Assembly: GCF_040869045.1 (NCBI RefSeq)
Contig: NC_090323.1
Span: forward strand, 264,000,392-264,064,391
Source: Eurosta solidaginis
Lineage: Eukaryota > Arthropoda > Insecta > Diptera > Tephritidae
Reading direction: 5' to 3'
Length of the DNA stretch: 64,000 nt
Part shown: in pieces, positions 43,316 through 55,545 of the stretch
Layout of the letters: each line of letters opens with the position of its first letter
How positions within the stretch are numbered: position 1 is the first letter of the stretch
The notes under the pieces: model-generated
Told to the model about the DNA's origin: nothing
Databases searched by the model: none
Seen by the model: the letters and a program-made list of their open reading frames with translations, nothing else
Program-made: the position numbers and the translations under genes

Positions 43316-45488
43316 AGGCCTCCTGCGATTTACAACGAGATTGACTGAATTTTGTGTATGTTCGTGCAGTCGGGTGGCTTCGTGACAAACGTATTTGTTG
43401 TCGGCTACACATTCTTTCATTTGACGCTTGCTTATTTGATATTCGCGGGGTGTGATTGACAAAACAGCAGTGTTCTATTTAGTTTGTGTCGACATTCAAA
43501 ATGAACAAGTGCGCCATAGTGTACAAGTACAAGTGTGTTGACTTCTTTCTGACAGGCATTCGCTTAAGTGAGCATAACGGGAAAATCTGGGTTGCCAATG
43601 TTGTTTCGGTTGCAAACGGTCAATTAGGGTTCTGTGCAGAGAGGTAAAAGATTGAAGCAGGGTTTATGTAGTCACAAAAGTGTTGCTCCTGTTGCACAGC
43701 ATTTTAATTTTATATCATAGCGAAAAGTTCAGTTCAGAGTTATTGATTTTCATTAAAAGTTTAATTTAATACGGAGGGTTACTCCTTTAAGTATAAAAAG
43801 CAGAAAAAAATTTTAATTTGAATTTCTGTACCCAAGTTCACTATATTTGTGTAACATAAGAATCTGGAGGCCAATTCCTTAACTATGAAAAACTGAAAAA
43901 TGTACACTTATTGAAACCTCATTTGCACACACAATTTACACTTTGAATTTAGTTGTGTTTTTATGTACAAAATTTTGAAACTAAAAACAAAATTTTCATT
44001 TGTCAGAAATAAATAAAGAAAAAACGGCCTAATGTCAAAAAACCCTATCGAAATACAAACTGGCTTGTTCGTTTTTAATGAACTACGTTGTACTTCTCTT
44101 GTATTTTGTTAAAAAAAATAAAAAATAAATAAATGTACGGCGCGATAACCTCCGAAGAGATCTAAGGCTGAGCTTCTCCTCCAATTTGCGTCGTGTTCCT
44201 TTTAATTTTCCCTACAAATTGGCCGGACGGGACCTACATGTTTTATGCCGACACCGAGCGCCATCTGCAAGGCAGATGAGTTTTCACTGAGAGATTTTCA
44301 TGGAAGAAATACACCCGGAGCGCTTGCCAAACACTGCCGAGGGACGACCCCGCTGAGAAAAACTTCTTCTAATTGAAAAACTTTATTCTAAAATTTTGAT
44401 GTTGCTTTGCCCGGGGTGTGAACCCAGGGCATACGGTGTGGTAGGCGGAGCACGCTAGCATCACACCACGGTGGCCGTGGTTCACACACTTACACCAGTA
44501 CTGAAACCTTATTGGCTCCCTCGACAAAGAATATAAGAGAAAATACAAGAAAAATACATGGAAGAAAAAGTAGTGGCATATTGGATTTGTTTGCACTTAC
44601 AGCACCATTTTATTTGCAGGAGACTTTCACAGCTACAAAAATGAAGGCGCATTTACACAGACGCTTTGGTTGTGTTGCATTCATTAATTCATCTGTCGGG
44701 CGAAGTATCGAAAAATTTACATAAATACTTTGGTTGCGTGCCTACGCTTTGACAACGCCATACGAAAAACAATGAAACGCCATACCTTATCTTTGCTTTG
44801 AAGCGACCAAAGCGTTTATATAATTTGGCCTTTATGCATTTGCGTAAACAGCCTTAGAAGTGAATTTTTTCCATGTTACACGTGTGGTGCATAATATTTT
44901 GACTCTAATTTAAATAAATTTTGCTTTCCGTATGTTTCCGGATTGTTGCACGCTACAAATATTCTAGTATTCTTATTTCCGCGGAAATATTTGCAACTAT
45001 TTCATCTGTAAATACTACAAAGTTTTATTTAACTATCAAATGCAACTCAGCTTGAAGTACTCTTACGTACCAAAAATGCAACTCTAGACCTGAGATTTGC
45101 ATCAGGTGAGCGAGGCTGTTTGTAGCTTTGACGTCTATCGCTTAGTTGACACACTTGTATAGGTACACTATGAAGTGCGCGGAAGAACAGCAATTCATAT
45201 TAAAATTTGTTGAAAATTATCAATGTTTACCAGCTTTATGGAATGTAAAGCTTTTATTATTATTTAATAAAATTTTTATAAATTTTTTTATTATTTAATA
45301 AAACTGCTGTAGTTGCAAGTAAAAAAATCATCATCAGATGACGACATATTCACTTCCGAACGCTACGGTTTCTCAATGCAAATGTTGATTGATGGCTTTT
45401 TATTTGATAGTCGCGTGGCAAGCGTTAAATACCCGACACGCACATATACAAAAATTCAGTCAATCTCGTTGTAAATCGCAGGAGGCCT
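43316..45488. mobile_element. TIR element with TTA duplication (PIF/Harbinger-like?)
   Basis: 2173 bp. Termini AGGCCTCCTGCGATTTAC (43316) and its complement (ending 45488) continue inverted similarity for about 60 bp, with a further inverted match between about 43516-43545 and 45136-45172. TTA flanks both ends (43313-43315, 45489-45491), the duplication typical of PIF/Harbinger. No transposase is recognisable inside; a tRNA-derived SINE sits at 44133-44478. The superfamily is inferred from the duplication only. Confidence 0.6.
44133..44478 (-). repeat. tRNA-derived SINE, copy E (best preserved)
   Basis: Minus strand: the head starts near 44478 with CCACCGTGGTGTGATGC, then TGGGTTCACACCC (B-box-like, about 44415-44427) and GGGCAAAGCAACATC. 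The body includes cgctccgggtgtatttcttc and catctgccttgcagatggcg, and the tail is cgcgccgtacatttatttat followed by T-rich sequence. It gives the reference arrangement for copies A-D. Head and internal promoter layout indicate a tRNA origin. Confidence 0.75.
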
Positions 45489-45589
45489 TTACATAAAAAA
45501 ATTCCCCTATGCTTCATTTCACCAAGTATAGATGTGTAATTACGTACTTAATTTCGTTCTTTAGTAAAAGTATATACAAAGGTTTATGC

Positions 45590-46180
45590 CAGGGATGCAC
45601 CTTAACGTTAAGCTAATCGTTTATCAAAAAATTTCCACCGTTTCCGTTGAAACACTTCGAAATATTATCGATAAAGAAATTATCAAGATAAATTGTATCT
45701 AGTTTTTAACCGAAACGAAAAGCTTTCGTTAACGTTAAAAACGTTAACAAAAACGTGATACTTTATGTTTGAATTGTGCTAGCAATGCTATAGCCATGGT
45801 GAAGCCGTAAGGTGGTAACAACGAGCGCACATACACACACAAACTCCATAGAATTTGTTTGTGTAATTCGTTAGTGGTAATGTCAAAAACACTCTGAGAA
45901 ATGTTCGTACTGTCAAAATTCATGAGAAAAGTTGCAATCAGCTTGGCTAATGCTTTCACCTTTAATGACTCCGCCATCAATCAGCTTTGCCAGCATAGTT
46001 TGAAATTAATAATCAACATAAACGATTTGATTCCGTTTTGATACGGCAGAAAACGAAACGAAATCATTTCGTTAATTTGACGTTCTTAACGTTAATAAAC
46101 GAAACGAAATTACTTTGTTTCGTTTATTAACGTTAATTATCGTAACGAAATGATATCGGTTCGTTGGTTAAGCATGCCTG
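45590..46180. mobile_element. hAT-like non-autonomous element, CAGGG ends
   Basis: 591 bp, termini CAGGGATGCACCTTAACG and (complemented right end) CAGGCATGCTTAACC. Exact 8-bp duplication GTTTATGC at 45582-45589 and 46181-46188. Subterminal DNA is rich in acgttaac and aacgaaacgaaat words, possible transposase-binding repeats. No protein is recognised. Confidence 0.85.
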
Positions 46181-46329
46181 GTTTATGCTTTTGTGATACG
46201 CTTCAAGAATACACATATATATATATATATAAACTAACTTATGTACATATTAGAGGTTTACGCCGATCACTTTATCGGCGGCGGCGGCGTAGGCTGCATT
46301 ATATACCGGCGGCGGCGGCGTGTGCGGCG

Positions 46330-47485
46330 CGCCGGCATACGCCGGTGCTCTTACTTTACTTTATTGTATTTACAAAAATATTTAGGAAAGGTTTTGTTTG
46401 TATGTATTTAAGGAAATCAACGTTTTGGCCATTTCGGAAAGATCCGGGGTTTTTGCCTCAAAATCTCGCAGGTCGTTCAAAAATTTGCAGGAGTAGCTCC
46501 CTGCGGAGGGATTTTCCCTCGTTCACTTACTCCAGAGAAGCTCCGAACTTAACCCCGGTCTTTGGAATTAGTACTGCTGCGTCTGCTGAAAAGAAATAGA
46601 GATACATAAAATGGTCACACTTTTGTCTGTATATCTCGTGCAAAGCGTAGTTTCACCTGGGGTTAGCTCCTAATAATCGTCGCGAACACAATTTCTTTAA
46701 ATTATTTGTGGCTCCTTGGCGGTCACGCACAAAGGCGGCTTACGCTTGCTATTAATGGTCTATTAATACTCATGACTCTTGTGGCACAGGGCGCTAAACT
46801 TGGTTGATAGGCTATAATCAATGTGATTCACTCCAAGGGACTGGTTTTAGATAGGGCCGCCAACTTTAGGAAATGTCAAACCGGGAGACTTGGGTGTTGA
46901 AGGATGAAGTGTGAAAATCAAAATTAACATTTCAGACGCTTTGTATAGTTTCGCAAATACACAACAGATGTTTGAATGTAAGCCCGAGTGATTTTTCAAA
47001 CCCTTCTCATACGTACATATATCCTCAACTTAAGTATGGGGTAAGAACCATTCAAAGGGGTGTTTGTGCCCCTAGAACCTACTAAAGGATTTTGCATCAC
47101 TAATTTCGCTTATTCTTTCAGCCAGTCGCAATATAAAATTAAAAAAAAATCGGCACCTGTTTTGGTAATTTGCCTTTTTTAACAACTTAATTTATTAATT
47201 TAATTTATATATTTATCAGTCTACAAATTAAACAATCATACAGACCAAATATACAGACACTTAATTTAAAGATATAATATACGATATAAATAACTATGCA
47301 ATATTTTATAATAATATTTAAACAGTATTTAATTAAACGCTTGACAATTTCAAATTCAAAACTAAGAAGTAAGCAGAAGTTAAAACGTAGTAAATGAATT
47401 CTTGTATCTCAAAAAGACCTCACGCATAGTACTCATGATGGGGCTGTTTTCCCGGAAGGGGCACACGAGAACTTATGAAATTGAC
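46330..47485. other. Interior of the large hAT-like element, no gene recognised
   Basis: No transposase motif could be seen. An open frame to 46599 reads through the CGG repeat and unmatched sequence. The stretch 47170-47400 is very AT-rich. Confidence 0.4.
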
Positions 47486-47489
47486 AATA

Positions 47490-47896
47490 GCCGTGTTTTT
47501 TTAACACGCGTATATCCGTTTACGCTTAAACTTTATATTGACTGCTAAGAGACAAACTATAAATACACCTCTGAAACTGCTGGGCATAAATTTTGTCCTA
47601 CTAAATTTCAATACGCATTATACTCAGATGTAACTGAAATATGTGTCTTTGTTTCACCCTGTACACTAATTCTATGTATTATATGTGTGTCCACAATTCA
47701 TCGCAACTGATTCAGCTATATGTTATACCCTATGGCCATCAGAGCGTTGTGTCTCCGCTTTTCGGTACACCCTGTTGCTGTAGCTAGTTGTTTTACCACA
47801 GCCGCTAGATGGGTCTCCTAAGCATTATCTAAGCGAAGATAGGCGTTTTTTAACACGCGCAAACGAAACGTATACGCGCGTGTTAAAAAACACGGC
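47490..47896. mobile_element. TA-flanked MITE, GCCGTGTTTTTTTAACACGCG ends (copy 1)
   Basis: 407 bp with inverted ends that begin GCCGTGTTTTTTTAACACG (left) and GCCGTGTTTTTTAACACGCG (right, complemented), flanked by TA (47488-47489, 47897-47898). The end itself contains a short inner palindrome. Copy 2 at 55546-56141 is inverted relative to it. TA duplication suggests Tc1/mariner-type mobilisation but is not decisive. Confidence 0.7.
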
Positions 47897-47934
47897 TAAT
47901 AATAGAGCAATAATAGTAGACAAAATTTAAACAG

Positions 47935-48608
47935 AATAAATTTGAGTACATACATCCCTCTTATTAGTTTTACAATAAATAAGACGCCAAGCATCTCCCT
48001 GCGGCCCTGTAACGTGGGTAACTGTAATAGTTTTAACCTGTTGCAGTAGGGGGAAGATTTTTTGAGGGATCCCATGGTAAGTGTTTTAAAGCAAAAAGCA
48101 AAAATTGTTTCTGGGCCGATTCCAGCTTGTCAGAATGAAGCTGTTAACGCGGATTCCAAATTATTGAAGCGTTTTCCAAAAGAGGCCTGACCAACGATAT
48201 AAAGAGTTTTTGTAACGGGTAAGCGGATAGGCATTATAAGTTTGACATCATCAGCGTATATCAACGGCTTGCAGTGCTTCAAAACACTTGGGAGGTGGTT
48301 AATGAACAGCAGGAACAAAACTGGGACAAGTTGGCTGGCTTGTGGAACCCCAGAAGATACGTTTATCAACCGAGACCAGCAATTATTGAATATAACTGTT
48401 TGTTTTCTTTGCTTTAAATAAGAAGAAACCCAAGAGAGGAACAATGAAGGAAATCCTAACCGATCAAGTTTGAATGAAAGTATGGAATGAGAAACTTTAT
48501 CAAAGGCCTTACCAAAATCAGTATAAATAACATCAACTTCACAATTAGTCTTAAAACTGTTGGATACAAAGGTTGTAAACTCAAGCAAGTTGGACATCGT
48601 AAACTTAC
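47935..48608 (-). pseudogene. CR1/jockey-like LINE fragment, downstream half
   Basis: Minus-strand blocks: MSNLLEFTTFVSNSF, VDVIYTDFGKAFDKVSHSIL, SGVPQASQLVPVLFLLFINH, LIYADD, and after a frameshift RREMLGVLFIVKLIRG near 47990. The first block directly continues QHGFCKGKFT encoded across 51041-51081, showing that the RTE-like element at 48609-51040 split this gene. Confidence 0.8.
48595..48608. repeat. 14-bp target-site duplication, left copy
   Basis: CATCGTAAACTTAC, identical to 51041-51054, brackets the RTE-like insertion. Confidence 0.9.
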
Positions 48609-51040
48609 TCACTTACTTAATTGGCGCTTAACCGTCTAAACGGTTATGGCCGTCCAACAAGGCCCGCCAGTCGCTCTTTCGCTCCGCCAACCGGCGCCAA
48701 TTGGTCACACCAAGGGAGTTTAAATCGTTTTCCACCTGGTCCTTCCAACGGAGTGGGGGCTGCCCTCTACCTCTGCTTCCATAGGCGGGTTCCGATAGAA
48801 ACACTTTCTTGGCCGGAGGATCATCTTTCATTCGCATAACATGGCCTAGCCAGCGCAGCCGCTGCGTTTTAATTCGCTGGACTATGTTGATGTCTGCGTA
48901 TAGCTCGTACAGCTCATCATTAAATTTCTTCGGTACTCGCCATCGCCAACGCGTAGAGGTCCATAAATCTTTCGAAGAACTTTTCTCTCGAACACTCCCA
49001 AAGCCGCTTCATCTGCTGAAGTCATGGTCTATGCCTCTTCCCCATATAGCAGGGCGGGTACGATAAGTGATTTGTAGAGTATGATTTTCGTTCGCCGAGA
49101 GAGGACTTTACTTTTCAATTGCATACTTAGTCCAAAGTAGCATTTATTGGCGAGATTGATTCTTCGCTGGATTTCAGTGCTGATGTTGTTGCTACTGTTG
49201 ATACTGGTCCCCAAATAAACGAAGTCTTTTACTATTTCGAAATTATGACTGCCAACAGTAGCGTGGTTGCCAAGTGCATATGCGCTGACTCTTTGCTCGA
49301 TGACAGCAGGTACTTCGTTTTGTCCTCATTCACCATCAAACCCATTTTTATCGCTTAATTTTCCAGTTTGGAGTAAGCAGAACTAACAGCGCGGGTGTTT
49401 AGGCCGATGATATCAATGTCATCAGCATATGCCAGTAATTGCACGCTTTTATAGTATATTGTTCCAGTGCGGTTAAGTTCTGCAGCTAGTGTAATTTTCT
49501 CCAGCATCAAATTAAAGAAATTCCAAGATAGGGGGTCACCCTGTCTGAAACCTCGTTTAGTTTCGAACGGCTCGGAGAAGCCCTTCCCAATTCTGATGGT
49601 GTTCCTCAACGTCATTTTGCACAGCCGTATAAGTTTTGCGGGGAAATCAAATTCAGACATAGCGGCATATAGGCAGCTCCTTTTCGTGCTATCGAAGGCG
49701 GCTTTAAAGTCGACGAAAAGGTGATGTGTGTCGATTATCTTTTCACGGGTTTTTTCCAAGATTTGGCGCATTGTGAAAATCTGGTCGATGGTAGATTTAC
49801 CAGGTCTGAAGCCGCACTGATAAGGCCCAATCAGCCGGTTCACGGTGGGCTTCAATCTTTCGCACAATATACTTGAAAGGACCTTTTATGCGATATTAAG
49901 AAGGCTGATTCCACGATAGTTGGTGCATTTTGCAGTATCCCCCTTCTTGTGGACTGGGCAAAGAACACTTATATTCCAACCGTCGGGCATGCACTCGTCC
50001 GCCCATATTTTGCTAAAAAGCTGCTGCATGCGCCTTATCAACTCCTCGCCGCCGTACTTGAATAGCTCCGCAGGCAATCCATCAGCGCCCACGGCCTTGT
50101 TGTTTTTCACTCTGGTTATTGCTATTCTAACTTCGTAATAATCGGGCGGGGGGCATATATTCCATCATCATCGATTGCGTGATCGGGTTCTTCATATCTG
50201 CGCGGTGAATTGCTGCCTCCATTTAGGAGAGCAGAGAAGTGTTCCCTCCATAATCTAAGCACTCTCTGAACATCAGTTACAAGGTCGCCATTTTCGTTCC
50301 TATAGGAGCTTCCGGTCTTAAAACCTTCCGTCTGTCGCCGTATTTTTTGGTAAAATTTTCGGGCGTTATTCCTGGTGGCTAGCAGCTCAAGCTCCTCGCA
50401 CTCACGCCTTTCTGCTTCTGCTTTTTTCTGCCGGAAAAGGCGTCTCGCTTCCCTTTTCAACTCACGATAGCGTTCACACACTCCTCTTGCTGCGCTCGCT
50501 TTTAACGTAGCCCTGTAGGCAGCGTCTTTTCTTTCGATTGCAACGCGGCATTCTTCATCGTACCAGTTGTTTTTCGTGGCCGCCGGTAACCAATTTTTTC
50601 CTCGGCGGCAGTACGAAGTGCTTTGGGGATATGCTCCCACTGCTCCTGTATTCCTTCAGTATGAGTTGTGCTCTCAGAGAGCAGGTGTGAGAGTCGAGTT
50701 GCGAAATCATTGGCAGTCTGTTGTGATTGAAGCTTTTCGACGTCTAGCTTTCCTTGTGTTTTTTGTTCCCTGGTCTTAGCCGCGCTGAGGCGGGTGCGTA
50801 TTTTGGCTGCAACGAGATAATGGTCCGAGTCGATGTTAGGTCCTCGGATCGTGCGCACATCTAAAACACTGGAGGCATGCCGTCCGTCTACCACAACGTG
50901 ATCGATCTGATTGCGAGTATTTCGATCAGGAGACAGCCATGTAGCTTGATGTATCTTTTTATGCATGCACCTCATGCTGTATATGACCATGTTTCGAGCA
51001 CCGGCAAAGTCAATCAGCCTCAGTCCGTTAGGAGAAGTTT
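48609..51040 (-). mobile_element. 5'-truncated RTE-like LINE, inserted in another LINE
   Basis: 2432 bp between exact 14-bp duplications. Minus-strand coding begins mid-endonuclease in frame (SPNGLRLIDFAGARNM) and ends with a carboxy tail (RWKDQVENDLNSLGVTNWRR). After ttaagcgccaattaag the 3' end is a short AAGTAAGTGAG-like repeat. The 3' end matches the relic at 24966-25310. Confidence 0.85.
48628..51035 (-). pseudogene. Broken ORF of the RTE-like LINE
   Basis: Order on the minus strand: end of endonuclease (ATWLSPDRNTRNQIDHVVVD, IDSDHYLVAAKI); frameshift near 50600; basic linker (NWYDEECRVAIERKDAAYR); reverse transcriptase (KAVGADGLPAELFKYGGEEL, TNYRGISLLNIA then TAA, KVLSSILCERLKP, GFRPGKSTIDQIF, FVDFKAAFDS, FRQGDPLS, AYADD); stops near 49355 and 49029; and a thumb and tail region. 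This protein type is often annotated in insects under the misleading name craniofacial development protein 2. At least three stops and one frameshift make it inactive. RTE assignment is by overall motif style. Confidence 0.75.
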
Positions 51041-51150
51041 CATCGTAAACTTACCCTTGCAAAATCCATGTTGTGAAAAGTCAACTAATGAAGATACTCT
51101 AAAAGCAAATTGTTTTGTGATCAAGTACCTTAGGAATATGCAAAGTGAGC
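51041..51150 (-). pseudogene. CR1/jockey-like LINE fragment, upstream part
   Basis: Minus strand reads FRVSSLVDFSQHGFCKGKFT and stops at the right copy of the 14-bp duplication, where the RTE-like LINE interrupts. The outer edge near 51150 is approximate. Confidence 0.7.
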
Positions 51151-51476
51151 ATATAAATTTATTATATAACTTTTCTTTCAGTGTTTTGTTTTAATAACTT
51201 GGTAAATTGGGCGATATTAAATATATTTTGAACAGTGAGAAAGAGTTAAATTTCGCAATTAGTTTCTTATAACTGGCAGTGATGCGCATCCGTTGATACC
51301 ACTTTCGACCATATCCAACCAATTTTCGACATGAACAATAAATGGCCTAAACAGTCTTAAACGAGAAAATATAGTAACGCGCCGATATTTTTGACATTCG
51401 GCGGCGGTGTGCGAAAAATTGCCAAAACCGGCGGCGGCGGCGGCGTTTATCGGCGGCGTATATCTCTAGTACATAT

Positions 51477-53380
51477 GTATATATATTCATGCAAACATGC
51501 GGCAGAAAAGTCCAGCCATTCAGACTCGCCCTAAGCAAAAGTCAGCAGATATTCTCTTCATGGCAGGCATATTAAAATTATAGCATGTATATAGTAAAGG
51601 ATACGCGGATAAAATCCACAAAAGATTAGTGTACGTATGTATGTATGTGTGTACCATGTACGTTTGTGAAGTTGCCGATTCCTTGAATGAAGTAATGAGA
51701 TTCATAAAAAAAATCCACGATATACATAATTAATGTCATACTCTTAACAAATTAAATACTAGCAAACATACATACTTCTGTGTGTACCTATATACATATG
51801 TTCATATATTAACACATGTAAGAAAAGTTATTTACAAATAAATAAAACAAATAAATACGCCATGTAGTTTTCCTACAGTCACGCATAGCTTTCGCTGTCA
51901 AACACGCGCGTTGCACGTGTCCTTATTGTCATCATGTTGCCTTACTTAAATTACTCTCTTTTCAACCCTCTTCATATGCGAGTAAAATTATTGTTGAAGA
52001 CAGTCGCTGACCCTCTATCAAATGCCGCGGTCTCCCAACTCCGATTAGAGTTGGTTCGTTTCGTTCTGAACTTGTTCAATTGACCGGGTCTCTCAACTGA
52101 ACAAGTGAACTAGATTCTTGATTTCGGTTCTATTTGTTCTTTTAGTTCATTTGTTCCTTTAGTTGGTTTTATCTAATGTTATTCTTTTTCACTTCTCGTT
52201 CGCGAACATTAGGGGGACTCATGTAACCTTATAAATGCCTTATAAAGTGTGTAAACGTATTAATTTATCTAGTGCGTAAACGAGCTGTCAAATTTTTTAT
52301 GAAAAATCATTTACACAATTTGTATAAATTTACGCGCATATTTCATTGTGTAAACGCGGTAAACTCAAAGCAATGCAACCTTGCAGACATTACAGCAGGC
52401 ATTTTCATCAGAAATCTCCAACATCAGCAAGTAAAGACGTTTTAATTTTGATTTTTCACTTAATCTTGGCATTTTTTAATTTGTATAACAATCAAAAAAA
52501 TTTTTTTTGGCAATAGTACAGCTGATAAACAATCAAGTTTATCAAGAATATTACTAGGTGCGTTCATATAGCAGTGTGTGTAAATGGATATAATTTTACA
52601 CCTTATAAGTTTATATGCTTTCATGAGTTCCCCTATTGTAAATTCATACATACCATGGCGCAATGATACATACATACGCAGAAATTCTGAGCACGAATGT
52701 CGATGATGCCACTTACACTAAAGATATGTGTGGTCATCTTTGTGTGTGGCACTGCTAAAACAATATATGTATGGACTATTATGAAAAACATCTTTTGTAA
52801 GAAACAAATTGTGTCTGTACTCTTTCAATTTCCTGGATCTTCCGAAATTTGTAACTTTTTTTGAAGTTAATTAAACATATATGTATATATTAACATATTT
52901 ATTCATAATACATTTAAATATACCTACACAAAGCATTGCTGCATACACACCCTCATTTATACTTGTTGGCTTTTTTCGCGGGTGCAAATTCAAATTCGCT
53001 TGAAAACAAAATAGAACAGATGAACAAAAAGAACAAATTGTTCGTTCATCAGAAAAAGAACTAAAGAATCGAATCTCTGAAATGAACGAAAAAGCACAAC
53101 TAGTGAATAAAGAAACTAATATTGTATGTATACATAAAACCAGTGCGCGGTTGTATTTTATCAGAGTTGCCATAGTAAAATTTTGTTATCAGTTACTTGT
53201 ATGCAATATTTTACTTTTGGCAACTATGTTCGATCGTGATCGTGTCGTGATCACGGTCGTTAAAAAACGAGCAATGATCGGGTGATGGTGGTCCGCAAAC
53301 GCATTGCAAAGGAGTATTGTTAGCGTACTCCAACATGAAGAAAATGGAACACGTAATCCAACAATTTTTGCAGGGTAGTA
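51477..53380. other. No gene seen
   Basis: AT-rich. TGTA microsatellite near 51634-51650. A terminus-like aatttttgcagggta at 53364-53378 resembles the end of the small MITE at 62512-62632. Several gttc/gaac-rich words around 52060-52210. No supported gene. Confidence 0.4.
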
Positions 53381-53388
53381 GCAGGGAT

Positions 53389-54266
53389 CACGGTTGCCAC
53401 TTTGGTCCATTGGGCCCAAAAAAGGTCCCTTCCCCATTTCGTCCGCTTTTTTTACTGAGGTAAACATTCACAACATACTCAGATTTTGGAGCACACGTAA
53501 AAGAGATTTCGTTTCGGAAGAAATTTGTGAAAAGTTATTCCCGTAGATACAGAACCCCATAAACTTCAATAACAGCACTGTTAACAATTCTATTACCTAG
53601 TTAAATATAATCAGGTGCCGTTATTGCACAGTTGAAACTTTTGAGATGTTTGATTTTAAATCAGAGGCTTGGGGCTAGATTCAGTATGTGAGTTTTTCAA
53701 AAATTACACTTATTGATTCTTGGCTCTGGTTTTAAATTTCAACGTTAAGGGGAAAAATTAAGCATCTATAATAATAGCATTAACAAAACTGCTTCGAAGA
53801 ATTGCTTGGTTTCATTTATGATTTACTGAGTTTGCCACATAGTTCGGCGTAGAACGCAGATTTTTTATCCGTTTTTAATAAAACCTAACTGCGCTATACA
53901 TTTTATTTCATTGCGTTTTTATTGCTGGAAGTAAGAGCTTTGTCAGCAAATCTTTATTGAAAACCTTTGGTTGGTAAAAGACATAGAAGTGCGAGAATGT
54001 AATACATAACAGTACACTTTATTATTGTTTGTGCAGTTTAAATTAAAGCAAAGCCTTATATTCGCTATGTTTAGTAAAATTTTGTATAGGAAACCATGCA
54101 ATAATCCTAAAATTTTATATTTTACAACAAATACGCCACTCTTGTTAATTGCCGAACTGATTGTGTCTCAATAAAATAAAACACAAGTTTGGTCCTTTTT
54201 CTTGATATTTAGTTCTTTTTGTTGATGAATTTATGGCCCAAATCAGAACATGGTTTGGTAACCGTG
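53389..54266. mobile_element. hAT-like non-autonomous element, CACGG ends
   Basis: 878 bp, starts CACGGTTGCCAC and ends GGTAACCGTG. Flanks GCAGGGAT (53381-53388) and GTAGGGAT (54267-54274) agree at 7 of 8 positions. The interior aligns with 2030-2530 of the longer relative at 1339-2552. No coding left. Confidence 0.75.
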
Positions 54267-55545
54267 GTAGGGATGTGCATGCATTGCTCAGTTTGTCTTT
54301 TAAAGCCGGTAGTAGTGATGGGCAATACAGCGATTTTGACCTATCAGTGAAAATAGTGATGACGATTTTTGAATCGCGGCTCTTTTTTATAGCTATAGCG
54401 GTCCCTTTAGTTTATTTTTAGTAAGCGAATATACAATTTGTATTCTTGGATATAAAAAAGGAGTGTTTAAGTTTGTTTACCGGAGTAGATTGAATCTTCT
54501 ACATTAATTTAGTTTAGTATACAGAATATATGAACCAAAATTGGAATAAAAAGAAAAAAATAATTATATTTTATTGTAAACTGATGTAATGTGAAATTCT
54601 AATTTTCTAAGATATTATGATACAATATTATTAACTAGCTGACGACATTGTGTTCAGTCTCGTAACACTCAATGAGATGATAGTGCGGAAATAGATGTAT
54701 ATGCATCTTTGTTTTATAAATTTTGTTAATTGGAAATGCTTGGATTTTTAAATGTAAGATGAATCAACCCGAAATAAATCTGTATATGTAACACCATAAA
54801 AATGTGATTTATTTACTATTATTTTTATACTACACCGATGTATTCAGAAATACTCCGTATGAATTTATTCTGAAAGTTGTATTTGGTTGCATAATGTTTT
54901 TATAGTAAAGTGAATTAATTTTTAATGAAAAATACTTAATGATAATGAATAAATAATAATAAATAAATATAATATGACAAAACTTGAATTGCATTCTCCC
55001 AAAAAACTAAAATTTTGAGTTGCATCTGTTTACAGTAAGACGAGTGATATATATTTCTATAATTCTTTTATTTTTCCATCAAAACAAAAATTTTATAAAA
55101 CTGCTAACGGCTACTGCCTAGAAGTATTAACTCAGGAATTACACAAGCAACCAATCTTAGACCAAGTCTAAAGACTCAGGTGTATTTGGCATCATGTGTA
55201 ATTAAAAACAAAAAAATTCAGTTATTTAATTTCTTGCATGCATTTCATTTATGGGCTCATAAAATTGGCACATTTAACTTCTTTTTTTACTATAATTTAC
55301 CGTCATCTTTCACTCGGTATTAAAACGGATTTTTAATAAATTAATACAAACAAATTTTCGCGGCCAACCAGATCAAAACGTCGTTTATAAAAATATCAAT
55401 TCAAAATAACATCGCCTGAAAGAGCAAACTAGCTAAAAGTAAACATAACCGAGTGAAGAAATACCGCTTCATGAAGAAATATCGCTATTGGCGAAATACT
55501 GCCAGAGGCAGCAAGAATCGAATGAAGGAAAATCGCCAATCACTA

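Larger units (their letters stand above)
46251..51468. mobile_element. Large hAT-like element with CGG-repeat ends, filled with insertions
   Basis: Termini TAGAGGTTTACGCCG (46251) and, complemented from the right end, TAGAGATATACGCCG (51468), flanked by an exact 8-bp duplication GTACATAT (46243-46250 and 51469-51476). Both subterminal regions carry (CGG)n runs (46275-46320, 51385-51456). The 5218-bp interior contains a TA-flanked MITE (47490-47896) and a LINE remnant (47935-51150) that itself holds an RTE-like LINE (48609-51040). No hAT transposase is recognised. TAGNG ends plus 8-bp duplication support the superfamily. Confidence 0.75.
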
